A DNA stretch of 64,000 nucleotides, from NCBI GenBank assembly GCA_032209605.1, contig JASFXZ010000040.1, forward strand, positions 3,720,001 through 3,784,000. Direction: 5' to 3'. Both the position numbers and the translations under genes were made by a program. The first letter of the stretch is position 1. Every line of letters starts with the position of its first letter. This DNA comes from Mactromeris polynyma. Lineage: Eukaryota > Mollusca > Bivalvia > Venerida > Mactridae. Below, piece by piece: positions 1 to 10,384 of this stretch. A model generated the notes under the pieces. The model was not told the DNA's origin, did not search any database, and saw nothing but the letters and a program-made list of their open reading frames with translations.

Positions 1-112
1 TTAAAATAAAAGTAAAATGGTATTTTTTAACTTTAAAACAGTTACCAGTGCTATATAGAATGTATAGGCGAAAACAATTTACTCTGAAATTAACTTAATG
101 TCATTTAAAAAC
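1..112. repeat. Dispersed repeat, copy shared with 32411-32521
   Basis: This stretch is nearly identical to 32411-32521 in the same orientation, differing at only a few positions. The match breaks off at about 112, where both copies run into different A/T-rich sequence. No coding potential is visible. A second shared block (1456-1820 with 32780-32985) suggests both loci carry parts of one longer, diverged element. Confidence 0.85.
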
Positions 113-169
113 GGTTAATGATATTAACAAAATGCAAATGGTCTCATAAACCATAATTATTTCTCTGTT

Positions 170-360
170 CAAATGTCCGCCTGTGCAATATCAGAATGGG
201 GCAAATGTCCGCATGTGCAATATCAGACTGGGGCAAATGTCCGCCTCTGTAATATCAGAAAGGGGCAAATGTCCGCATGTGCAATATCAGAATGGGGCAA
301 ATGTCCGCATGTGCAAATTTTAGCATTGGGGCAAATGTCCTAGGGGCTAATGTCCTACAT
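170..360. repeat. Short tandem array, about 32-bp unit (GGGCAAATGTCCGC family)
   Basis: About five units containing GGGCAAATGTCCGC and TGTGCAATATCAGA follow one another. The array ends in GGGGCAAATGTCCTAGGGGC, and the same end is seen in the related array at 2826-2992. The shared end shows that both arrays belong to one repeat family. Confidence 0.85.
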
Positions 361-1455
361 TCAACCAATCAGTGTTTCCTTTCATCATCTGACACATATA
401 TACAGTATAGTTGAGAAGTGTTAAATATTTTTTTAGACTTTAACTAAAAGACCACTGATCAGGTCTGTGTTGAATGTTATAAAAAAAAATTTAAGAACTT
501 AATTCAACATTGGTGTGATGTTAAGGGTTTAAACATGATATATTACTCATTTCTGCCCTATCATAAACTGTAAACACCAGTGAAAATGAAATCATAAAGA
601 AATCAGAACTTTTCTAACTCTTATAAATTACGTTTAAAAGAAATACTCAACAATGAGTAACCAATACCAGTAAATCACCGGTATTTTCATTTTTTCACTA
701 GTATTAACATAAGTAAAAATATTTTTTCTGCATACATGTTTATGGTTATACAATTTTTTTATCTCAATAATTATTTATGTTATAATTGATTCTGTGCATT
801 TTCAGTTTTGCAAACTAGGCCATTTTAACTAATTTAACCACCCTAAGCAAATGAAATATCAAAATACTTACTTACATGCTGGTAAAAGTCAAATATTGTA
901 GTTTATCAAAACAATATAATGTTCATTCAACCTGCAGATATATTGATCATATCAGACATTTATATAAATTCCAACTTATTAAAACCAGAAGATGAGAAGG
1001 ATAGTTTGTTGAAATATACCTTCACTGCTTTCTTATTATTGATACGAATAACATAATTAAGCAAGAATTTAGCAAATCAGTTGTTGCTTGCAAATGTATG
1101 TAAAACAAACATATTTTAAGTTGTTACATTGTGTTTATTCATCTTTTAGGGCTATACTTTTCATTAACGTCTAATGTCTGCCCCCTGGAAGTAAAGACGA
1201 TATAAATAAATATTTCATTTTTTGTAGTCTCTCCAGATTTCTGCTGTCCGAGTTACACAATCCGTAGCTGCATCTTTTCACCATTGTCACATATTAACAT
1301 AATATAATATATTCACAATGCTATCAGGAATCTATTAAACCTTATTTTTTATCGCGCAGTAATCTCTTCCTGTTTGTCTAAGGTTTGTCTAAGGTAAGCG
1401 AGCTTGCAGGGGGTGTGTCGAAATCCTGTTATCTGATTGGCCAATCGGACTGTCA
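361..1455. other. AT-rich intergenic DNA, nothing recognised
   Basis: No exon-like frame, RNA gene or element boundary can be supported here. The sequence is A/T-rich with homopolymer runs. Confidence 0.5.
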
Positions 1456-1820
1456 ATCAAATATCTGAGGAAGGGTCAATTTAAGGGTGACAATAAATTG
1501 ACGTTAAATCTGTAAAGGTGAGAAATTAAACAATATTAAATGAAATGTTACAAACTAAAACTAGATTACAATGAGTACATGAATAATTTTTTGGATGCTA
1601 TTGTTTAACCTTATACTTAAAAGTGAAAATAATGCTATAAATAATGCAATTGTTTAGACAAACAAGTTTTAATAACAGTAAAACTTAATTACAATAAATA
1701 GAATGTTTGCCATGATATTGTTGAATTTTGTACTTTAAAGTGAAACATATTAGATAAATACTACATCTGTATTAGTGTTGTAGTGCAGATGTTGCAATTA
1801 TTTAGACAAATAACCTGCAT
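1456..1820. repeat. Dispersed repeat, diverged copy shared with 32780-32985
   Basis: Several blocks match 32780-32985 in the same order: GGGTGACAATA(A/G)ATTGAC, then ATTGTTTAAC with CTTAAAAGTGAAAAT-like sequence, then CAATTATTTAGACAAATA followed by CCTGCATAA. Gaps between blocks differ, so the copies are old. No protein is encoded. Confidence 0.7.
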
Positions 1821-2587
1821 AACTGTTTGATATTCATTTTATAAGTTTTAGATTGTTTATGTAAAATTAAAGACTGACGCCTGTTCTGGTGATACCTGGT
1901 GTCATATGTGTGACCAACTAACGATTTCTAGAAGTTGGGCTAATTGATAGTTTGTAATGTACTTTCGGTGGTATCCTGATTTTTCTTTTCGTCTGAGCAG
2001 TACTGTATTTCGCTATTATATATTGAGGAGTTAATATACTAGCACCAATTAGTTTTTTCCAGCAAAAATGTACTTTCTACTCATAACACAGTAAACTCTC
2101 ATGGAGTGTAGTCTATAAATTTACTAGTTTTCAAGGAAATGTAACTTGGCAAACAGAAGCTATCAGAAGTGTAGATTATGTAAGCCATCTTTGAGGCATA
2201 TCCACCAAGGCATTAAGGAGTTATGACCCATTAACAGAAACTAGTAGTGCATCTCATGGTAACATTCAAGTCTAAGTGGGTGGCTCACGGATGTCTAGTT
2301 TTAAGTTTGCAGCCAGCATTGCTCAAGGTTTTTGTTACTCAATAAATGGATAGAATTGGAGAAAAAAGCACTGTCAGTGAAATTTTGAGAAATATAAGAA
2401 AAATAAAATGATAAATAAAGACCTGCCGCCTGAGAAATTTTGAGAAGTAAAAAAAATACAAATACATATTTTGCTCGCTCGCCCATCGTTTTCTTAAAAA
2501 AATCTAAAGAACTAATGATCAATTTGGTGAGGCCAAATGGGCTTTTATTAAAGCCAGTAAAACACATTTATAACATATATACGCAAA
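1821..2587. other. Intergenic DNA, nothing recognised
   Basis: No supported gene or element. Short open frames on both strands at 2301-2628 have no domain and overlap each other. Confidence 0.45.
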
Positions 2588-2815
2588 CAGGCCTTGATCC
2601 AGACTGGGGGGGGGGGGGCCAAACATGATAAAAATATATATATATATGAAATGGTGGCTTCATGTGCATTTCGGGGTCTAAATTTTTAGGACTCTTTCAT
2701 GTGAATTGCACTAGTATTATCTGGTAAATAAGAGGCATACAGAAAGACCAAATCATACAAGTACCAACATTTTAACAATTTTCCAGGGGACAGCCCCCCC
2801 CCCCCTGTACCTCCT
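2588..2815 (+). mobile_element. hAT-like 5' terminal region, copy 1
   Basis: The block begins CAGGCCTTGATCCAG, followed by ACTGG and a long G run, then CAAACATGAT. It matches the start of the element at 6077 through the stretches GAAATGGTGGCTTC, GAATTGCACTAGTATTAT and ACAAGTACCAACATTTTAAC. CAGG...GGATCCAG ends are typical of hAT-type elements. No matching 3' end is seen nearby, so this is a partial copy. Confidence 0.6.
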
Positions 2816-2825
2816 CCCAGACAGC

Positions 2826-2992
2826 CTTCACTAAATGTCCGCATGTGCAATATAATAAAGGGGCAAATGTCCGCATGTGCAATATCAGAAAGGGGCGAAT
2901 GTCCGCATGTGCAATATCATTAAGGGGCAAATGTCCGCCTATGCAAATTTGAGCATAGGGGCAAATGTCCTAGGGGCTAATGTCCGCCTACC
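2826..2992. repeat. Short tandem array, second copy of the 32-bp family
   Basis: Four to five AAATGTCCGC(A/C)TGTGCAATAT units end in the same CTAGGGGCTAATGTCC sequence as the array at 170-360. The array sits between the hAT-like terminus and the Harbinger-like fragment. The corresponding place in the second composite copy (6411-6756) holds different sequence. Confidence 0.85.
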
Positions 2993-2993
2993 G

Positions 2994-3390
2994 ATTTTGA
3001 CTGTATACGAACTTAGTGTCAGAAGACCATAACGATTTAGTTGACACAGTCGCATCAAAATCTAATTTCATTTCCTGCAGTTTTGTGATTGCAGACAGAT
3101 TGTTGCTCGATAAGAAAGTCAGATTGGAGAAATTTGTTACTTCTGTTTTGCAACATTACAATCCGATGTGGACGATTTTATAGCCAGGTTCCGATTAAGC
3201 AGACATACATTTGACCTGTAGGTTCGACTGTAGGTTTGTGATTTACAATAACCGTGATACATTTACTACATTCTATACCAATCGTTGTAGCTTAATGCGC
3301 AAAATATATATACATGCATGTTTATGTTTCAAGTGGTGTAACATAACAAAAGGAAAAATGTAATCTCCAGTACATGAATAATTTGTCGTT
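2994..3390 (+). pseudogene. PIF/Harbinger-like transposase N-terminal fragment, copy 1 (frameshifted)
   Basis: This is a close duplicate of 6757-7150. The coding part would end in the residues FIARFRLSRHTFDL, which resemble the N-terminal region of HARBI1-like DDE transposases. Relative to the second copy it carries a 5-bp insertion (CCGAT) just before GTGGACGATTTTATAG, which shifts the frame. A stop follows TTTGACCTG directly. The duplicated sequence continues about 160 bp past the coding part. No catalytic DDE residues are present. Confidence 0.55.
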
Positions 3391-3614
3391 TTTATTAACG
3401 TTAAGGTATTTGTATTAGCTATCTCAATATAACTTCTAAGTAGTTATGTTTCAAATCCGTGGTACATGGTGACTAGAGTTCAACTGTTTATGTGTGTTCA
3501 TTTAGTATTAATGATTATATCGCTAGTTCTGTCATGTGATTGAAAAAATCCAACCAATGTGCTGGATTTCCGCGGGATTTTATTGTTTACATCACGTGAG
3601 AACTATTTTCAACT

Positions 3615-3799
3615 TTCTAAAAATAAACTTTCCGTAGACTGGTTTCAAATATTTTATCAGTAAAAAAAGACATTGACCATATGAAATCGTGCACCACATG
3701 AGGGAATCTAAAAATAAACTTTCCGTAGACTGGTTTCAAATATTTTATCAGTCAAAATAGACCTTGACCATTTGAAATCGTGCACCACATGAGGGAATA
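3615..3799. repeat. Two-copy tandem duplication, about 91-bp unit
   Basis: The unit beginning CTAAAAATAAACTTTCCGTA and ending GTGCACCACATGAGGGAAT is present twice with a handful of substitutions. It is a simple local duplication with no coding meaning. Confidence 0.9.
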
Positions 3800-4130
3800 A
3801 ATTAAAAGATTTAAAAAAATAAAACAATAAGAAAATATTACAAATACTTTTCTGTAAAACTTTATTGTCAGTGGGTAAAATTATCTTGAATCGAATAATC
3901 TTGGAAAAAAATTAAGTCACGTGCCCCTCCACGTACAAAAAATTTCCCATTCCAGACAGTACGCCACACTTCAGTGCGGCGGCAATAAATTTTATTTTGC
4001 TGTCGACAGAAATGTAGTATATGGCATACACGCAAAAGACATTAAGTAGATATTGTGTTTAAATTATGACTTACTAAGAGCAAATATTACAGAGGATAAG
4101 ACTTGTAGATGTGGTAATCCTTGTGAAACT

Positions 4131-4226
4131 GTGGCGGCATAGAGATGACATGTATTGTTTACATTTCGCGTAAGAACGCAAACTCTTTCGCGAAATAAAA
4201 AATCCAAATGTCATCTTTATGCCGCA
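4131..4226. repeat. Inverted-repeat (MITE-like) hairpin
   Basis: The left arm GCGGCATAGAGATGACAT pairs with the right arm ATGTCATCTTTATGCCGC. An inner CGCG(T/A)AA pairing closes around ATTTCGCG. Total length is about 95 bp. It looks like a very short non-autonomous DNA transposon or its remnant; no target-site duplication is evident. Confidence 0.6.
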
Positions 4227-4871
4227 GTAGTAAACGCTTGTCATTATTAGCTCTACCTATGTCATGGCGAAATGTCCGTGCTTGTGTCCGTGGGTCAGTA
4301 TGTTAACTTTTCATTCAAACGACACCTCTTCATAAACCGCTTAGCCAAGGTTGATTACACTTCACAGAAACATTCCTACGGTGGTCCTCTTTCAAAAATG
4401 TTCAAATGGTTACGGTCTGGTGCATAAATAAGTCGCAAGAGCAAAGGTTATATAGGGATTAACTTCGAAAATTGTCTTGTCCAGAAAAATGCTTATCATG
4501 TTAATCATGGGATAAATTCAATACATAGCCATCTATTGACCTGGTATGTATATACATGTATACCTATTCAATAAATTTCTATAGTATATTTCTACTGACC
4601 AAGTATCAACCTGTACCAGGTCACTATAGCTGACTATGTATATATAATGAAGATGGGACGATTAAATAATGCATCATGATGCCAGCACTGCCGATAATGT
4701 GAAAAATTGATGTATTGATATGCCATGCTTATGCATTCAAGAAATAAAGGTAACATTTCAACATGTCCGAAATGTGTTTTGTCGGAAAACACATCTGACA
4801 CATCGTTGGCAATAATTTCAGATTGTTCAAACATAACTCAGAAAAAACTGTTTGTTTTTAATACACCGCGT
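4227..4871. other. Intergenic DNA, nothing recognised
   Basis: No supported gene. Two overlapping short frames on opposite strands at 4634-4964 have no domain signature. Confidence 0.4.
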
Positions 4872-5210
4872 ATTTGTAATGCTTGCTTGCAAACCTGTTC
4901 AACTGACAATCAAATGATTGATAACACGGTTCGTTTAAAAACAAGAAACGTTAAGACTGTGTGAGTACTCGCCCGCACACAAATCGTTTCAAAGTGAAAA
5001 CCTGTCTTATCAATGGTCCAGTTTAAACTAGTCATACATACACGCTTTGAAATTAACATTGCTTGTAAGTGAACCAGTTCCTATTTCCATCCCCGAATGA
5101 GGCTGTGCAATGCTTCTACAATCTCTGGTTGACAAGTCTTTACAGAACACAAGAAACTTCGTCTGCCCCAGTCTTCCTGCGCTTTCAGCGCATTGATTAT
5201 TACAGTTAAG
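4872..5210. repeat. Dispersed repeat shared with 38448-38750 (direct)
   Basis: Matched landmarks in order are GTAATGCTTGC, CAATCAAATGATTGATAACA, CTCGCCCGCACACA, GCTTTGAAATTAACATTG, GTTGACAAGTCTTTACAGAA and a final CTGCGCTTTCAG(C/T)GC. The last motif can form a short GCGC...GCGC stem. The copies are about 33.5 kb apart and moderately diverged. No open frame is conserved. Confidence 0.75.
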
Positions 5211-5934
5211 GTATTTTTATTAGCTATCTATTTGAATAACATCTAAGGAGTTTTGTTTCAAATTCAAATATCTCTTACAGGAACATGATATGCCTTATAA
5301 CAATTAGTGACAAAAACTGCACGCAACGATCAAAGATTTGCAACTCATTGTTTAATTTTCAAATAACACCGACCGTCTGTTCAGACGATATAATATACCT
5401 TTAAGATATTTTTATTTATTGCGATTTGAAGATATTTTCCTTCCATAATTCTATAGGAAGTTGGTCGGACTACAGTGACGCGAAAGTTGGGTGTGTATCT
5501 TTGTTTTTTGTATTGCGATTCGAGCACGATGTTAACTAACGTTACATGTATATGTTTGTTTGTACAGCAGGGTTAAAGGGAAATACCCATATTTATTGTC
5601 CTTGTGGTGATGGTGACTGGTGTAATCCGGAGTATGTCTAGGTCGCATTAGAAATAAACATGTCTGATTAGCATGCATATAATTCTCACTATTAAACCTT
5701 GATAAATGGAGATATCAAACGGAAACTTAAACCTGGGAACAATATATACTTGTATATATTAGTGTCAGCTTAAACATTGCCAGAAATATTTAACAATTTT
5801 ACTTGATAGTCTCCCTTGATTATCCTTGATTCTCCAAGGTGCGAGACGAATTGAATTGTCTCCCTTAGACATTGATCGCGGGGAATGCGTCACGGATAAA
5901 TAAATCCATAATGGGTCGATATTCGTTCGCGCCT
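5211..5934. other. Intergenic DNA, nothing recognised
   Basis: No exon, RNA gene or element boundary is supported. Confidence 0.4.
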
Positions 5935-6045
5935 TGATTAGCCACCCCGCTGTGTTTAATCAGCATAATGAAATTGCCCCAGGCTGTACTAATTTATCAG
6001 AATGTATTATACATTTATGATACTTATATTGTAGCCTCTTTCGAA
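5935..6045. repeat. Dispersed repeat, inverted copy of 38150-38275
   Basis: TAATCAGCATAATGAAATTG, TACTAATTTATCAGAATGTA and GATACTTATATTGTAG are found reverse-complemented at 38150-38275. It lies next to the hAT-like terminus at 6077. The partner lies next to the partner of the 4872-5210 repeat, so two repeat families are neighbours at both loci, although one is inverted. Confidence 0.75.
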
Positions 6046-6633
6046 ACAAATAATTTAAAATTGAATTATGCACCATCAGGCCCGGATACAGAAATTCCCG
6101 ACTGGGGGGGGGGGGGCAAACATGATGAAAATGCCCTGAACTTGAGGTGCACAGCACCGAGTGGGGGTAGGTTCGGGAGGGTTTTATTCCCCTCCTTTAA
6201 GGGGGTCCGGGGGTCTCCCCGTAACATTTTTTCAAATATTTGTATATGAAATGGTGGCTTCTGTTGTATTTCAGGGTCAAACTTTTAAGACTCATTCTCG
6301 AGAATTGCACTAGTATTATCTTGTAAAAAATACAGAACGTCCAAATGATACAAGTACCAACATTTTAACAAATTTCCAGGGAACAGCCCCTCCAGTCAGC
6401 CTTCAGTACAAATCCTTGTCACAAGTGAATAAGGGGCCATTTCGTCATAAACTCTGTGAAATAGTGTAGATATTAAAACTTTCGGGCTGATTTGGCAGAA
6501 GTTGACTATTTTTAATGTCCAAATTGAACATTAGCACACTTATAAACTGTATTAACTGGTTATCGCCTTAAGTATATACTTAAACTACTAACAGGTTTAT
6601 GTATGCTCCCTGAAGTACAGGGCGAATTTGTTT

Positions 6634-6735
6634 TGCAATACCTAGTTAAGGTTTTTGAGGTTTCAGTTTTGTTGTAGTTTGGTTGAAAAACTTAAACCAG
6701 TTATGATTAAGATTTGCAAACAAACAGACGGTTTA
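6634..6735. repeat. Dispersed repeat, inverted relative to 16080-16188
   Basis: GGGCGAATTTGTTTTGCAA, AGGTTTCAGTTTTGTTGTAG, TTTGGTTGAAAA and TTAAACCAGTTA match the reverse complement of 16080-16188. It carries AACCAGTT/AACTGGTT-type motifs that recur in this repeat family. Confidence 0.7.
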
Positions 6736-6756
6736 GTCGAATAAAAATGACCCATA

Positions 6757-7150
6757 TGATTTTGATTGTATACAAACTTAGTGTCAGAAGACCATAACGA
6801 TTTAGTTGACACAGTCGCATCAAAATCTAATTTCATTTACTGCAGTTTTGTGATTGCAGACAGATTGGTGCTCGATAAGAAAGTCAGATTTGAGAAATGT
6901 GTTACTTCTGTTTTGCAACATTACAATGTGGACGATTTTATAGCCAGGTTCCGATTAAGCAGACATACATTTGACCTGTAGGTTCGACTGTAGGTTGGTG
7001 ATTTACAATAACATACATTTACTACATTCTATACCAATCGTTGTAGCTTAATGCGCAAAATATATATATATATATATACATGCATGTTCATGTTTCAAGT
7101 GGTGTAACATAACAAAAGGAAAAATGTAATCTCCAGTACATGAATAATAG
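6757..7150 (+). pseudogene. PIF/Harbinger-like transposase N-terminal fragment, copy 2
   Basis: A 71-codon open frame (6766-6981) ends in the residues NVDDFIARFRLSRHTFDL and then a TAG. The F..RFRLSR.TF pattern is what the segment before the catalytic domain of HARBI1-like transposases looks like. This copy lacks the 5-bp insertion of 2994-3390. Beyond the stop, both copies share sequence to about 7150. No DDE residues are found in either copy, so this is a dead fragment duplicated in the window. Confidence 0.55.
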
Positions 7151-7232
7151 TTATGTTTCAAATTCAAATATCTCTTTCAGAAACATGACAGTTAATGTTC
7201 GGAACGCCTCTATATAGTATTCAAACCTCCAA

Positions 7233-7513
7233 GTATATAGGTCCGTGATATCACACTGCAAAACTTGCTTGTATGAAAGGACCACAATTATGATGGTGTC
7301 TTATTACTCAATCTTTTGAATTATTTAATTTTCCTTATGACTCGGTAAAGCCGCGGTAATACGAACGTATTCAAAATACAAAGAAAACTATTGTGTGTTT
7401 AGTTTGAATACAAATTCTTTATACGATGAAGAAAATATAATTTAAGATTTAAGCATTTTGAAATGCAATTCTAAAAAGGAAAATGTGAACATATGCACGG
7501 ACCTATATAGGTC
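7233..7513. repeat. MITE-like element with TATAGGTCCGTG termini
   Basis: TATATAGGTCCGTGATATCA at the left faces CATATGCACGGACCTATATA at the right. The right end continues as AGGTCCGTG, making a local palindrome CGGACCTATATAGGTCCG. Length is about 280 bp. A related GTCCGTGATATC motif is part of the hairpin at 39153-39183. Confidence 0.5.
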
Positions 7514-8030
7514 CGTGACATATGAAAGAAGGCTTGTTCTAGAAAAAATTATTTTATTTTGCAAAACTTTAGGCCCAAGTTTTACATTCCCTTCCATAAA
7601 TTATTGAATTGTTTAAAATTATTTTAAGAAATTTTATTTTCACTGTTTCACACTAAAACAACACAACAATAGATCTCTGTCTCTGTTACATTTGATGCTC
7701 AAAAATCAGCGTATTACAGACGCTTTCAACATGATAAGGAAATTGAAAGCGACTGTCTGATGTAGAGTGAAGAGCATGTAGATGTAGAGTCTCAAGGCCG
7801 ATGAGCACATCAGGGGGCCAACTTTTATTGCACTTGCTTCCGCTATACTGGTAGTATTCAAGAGGAAATCGACCATAAATCAATGTATTGTATTTGAAGT
7901 GCTAAAAGAATAGTAACCTCAAGACCTAATCAGTGGATATAATTTTATATTAGGAATAGAAAAAAGTCACTTCACAGCCGACTGGGGGGGGGGCCAGGCC
8001 CCTCTCGGCCCCCCGGTGGATCCGGGCCTG

Positions 8031-9150
8031 CGCAAAGGCTAATTAGTTTCAAACGTATATACAGGCATAACAAATTCTATAAAATTTACCTTTATATTGT
8101 CATTTGTCGCGTCTGTTTATCATGTTTCCTTACTTTAAAATGTTGGCACTTAATTATCATATCATGATATCTAGTCAGTTTTTGTGGTTATCCTGTTGTA
8201 TAGTTTCTATTACCCTTTTCAGCTTCATACTGATATCATAATATACATTTCTTTTTCTCTCGCTCGAATAAAAGACAGTTTGAAAAAAAAAGAAGAACAA
8301 AAAAATAATTTGGTGTGGCTCTACAACAAGATAACTCAACACCTATGGCAAGCTAGTGATATCATAACTTTATGCCTGTGCATAGGCCTACCGATTTTAC
8401 TCTAAGTTAGTGCTGATATAAATTAATATGTCATTTTATAATTAAATATTCACAAACATTACTTAAAGGGTCTGATATCTTTGTATTTAATTTATTTACA
8501 ATCGTGACAAACATTTCACCTGTTTAACAATTATAAGGTTCTACCATTATTACTGACCATTTTTCTTTATTTCGGTTTGAAAATCCAGCATTTCTAGGAC
8601 AAGTCAATTTGAAGATCTCTTGGAAAAAATGTTTACTATTTTTCGATAATTTTTTTCTTTTTCGCATTTCTGTCTTATGTTTTAGTTTTGTTTCATATTC
8701 CATGCAAACCATCTTACCTATTTACACATAATGTTACAAAACGGAAACTTGTATGCAACGAGTTGCCAGCTTGGCTACAGAGACGAGTGGTACCGTCCCA
8801 CAGCACTTTTGTGCTTTGATTATGAATTAATTCCATCGTAGGGTCAAGTGCTCAATATACGGCGAGTTATTTTCATGAATGAAATCGTAGTAGGGGCTAA
8901 CAATATCGCATGAATATCACTGTATCGGAATGAAAAATGTACACATGTATAAACCAATGTGCTATAAAGGATTATAAATTCTTAAATATTGACTCAATAT
9001 GCTTCTCTAATATATTTCAACACTGTTCAACGTTTTTATTATGCGATGTAAAGTGGCATGTGCTGAACTTCTAACTCCCCGCGCATGGAACTGTGTACTT
9101 CGGACTTCGGTCAAATCGACAGCATCTGAAATGTAGCATAGATACTATGG
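8031..9150. other. Intergenic DNA, nothing recognised
   Basis: No supported gene. A stretch near 8760-8830 ends CAGCACTTTTGTGCTTTGAT and resembles the tails of the repeats at 5190 and 38740, so it may be a further diverged relative. Confidence 0.4.
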
Positions 9151-9160
9151 CCTTGGGCTA

Positions 9161-10312
9161 ATGCCCCAGGCCAAAAATGAAATTGAACGGAAACTTCAGA
9201 TTGCTATAAACATTGTAACAAAATGGTGTAAATTAAATAATATGGCTATAAATCCTCAGAAAACGACATGCATGCTGATTGGTTCAAAACAAAGAGTTAA
9301 CCGTATGGAATATTTGTTTCTGAACATTAATGATTTGCCAATTCAAAATGTTCCTTATCAAAAGTTACTGGTTGTTTTAATAGATCGAAATTTAAGCTGG
9401 GGTAAACAAATACTAAACGTAACAAAGAAAATAACTCAAAGCTTTCGCTTTTAAAGCGCATTTCATACTTTATAACTGATGATATGAAATTATTATTCTA
9501 TAACTCGTATATAATACCTACTTTAGATTAGTGTTGTATTGTATGGGACAAGAGTAAACAATCAAAAATCACTTAACTTACAATTCTGCTAGAAGAGCTG
9601 CAACAATAATTTTATGTAAACCAAAACGAACACCGTCTGCATATCTCTTTGATACCCTCCTATGGTTAATTTTAAATAGCAGACTCAAATATCATACTGG
9701 AGTTTTAATCTATAAATCATTAAATGAAATGGCCCCGGAGTATATAAAAGAAATTATACCGTTATGTAAAAATCGCTCATACAGATCCGTCACGAAAAAT
9801 GACATTGCCCATGTAGTTTTTAAAACTGATTTAGTAAAACGAAATTCTTTTTCATATTTTGGCATGACTGTATGGAATGACATCACTGACGATATTCGTT
9901 CAATGAAATCTTTGTCACAATTAAAAAAAAACATATTATACATACCTTTTAACATTTCAATAACAAAAAGCAATTGGATTGTTTCTTATTTTTTTATCAA
10001 TTTTGTGAATCTGTCGTATATTACTTTTTATTTTATTTCTTCAAGTGAAGATATTTAACACTTTTTGTCAAAATTGTAAATATTATTTTACATGAATGTA
10101 ATAGGTTTTCGTAATAAATTAATTCATTATAACTTCAAGAACAAATTGTAACCTTTATTTAACCTTTTTATAATGATTTATGGAAGGCCACATGGAAATA
10201 AGACGTGCTTTGTATTTGTTATTTTTATATGTACCAATGTAAAGTTTACTGTATTTTGTGTTTTACCTTCTGAAAATAAAGCTATTATTATCATTATTAT
10301 TGTTATTATTGC
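9161..10312 (+). pseudogene. Non-LTR retrotransposon, C-terminal reverse transcriptase part and 3' end
   Basis: Two open pieces are separated by frame breaks. The first (9161-9454) has the residues WCKLNNMAINPQKTTCMLIG and then LVVLIDRNLSWGKQI, the thumb-side motif of Jockey/CR1-type reverse transcriptases (W..N.M.IN..KT, then LGV.ID..LSW). The second (about 9729-9990) has APEYIKEI...FSYFGMTVWNDI, the usual C-terminal tail of the same proteins. Frameshifts and stops lie between them. The copy has no catalytic core and is 5'-truncated. It ends with AATAAAGCTATTATTATCATT and an ATT-rich tail near 10312, as expected of a retrotransposon 3' end. It lies immediately upstream of the STMC6-like gene and reads in the same direction. 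Confidence 0.8.
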
Positions 10313-10384
10313 CAATGTTGCTTTGTAAAATACATCGTGTACAAAACTTGTCACTTCTGTATTGCAGTATCAATTATATCGAAG

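Larger units (their letters stand above)
6077..8030 (+). mobile_element. Candidate decayed hAT-like element with CAGGCCCGGAT termini
   Basis: The left end reads CAGGCCCGGATACAG and the right end GGATCCGGGCCTG, whose reverse complement is CAGGCCCGGATCC. This gives a 13-bp TIR with one mismatch. Both ends carry nearby ACTGG-G-run sequence. The interior contains a Harbinger-like fragment (6757-7150) and a MITE (7233-7513), so it is a composite. No matching target-site duplication is seen, so the two ends may come from separate insertions. Confidence 0.45.

Noticed and set aside
170..360. CRISPR-like array
   Set aside because: Units are directly abutting tandem repeats without unique spacers, in animal DNA.
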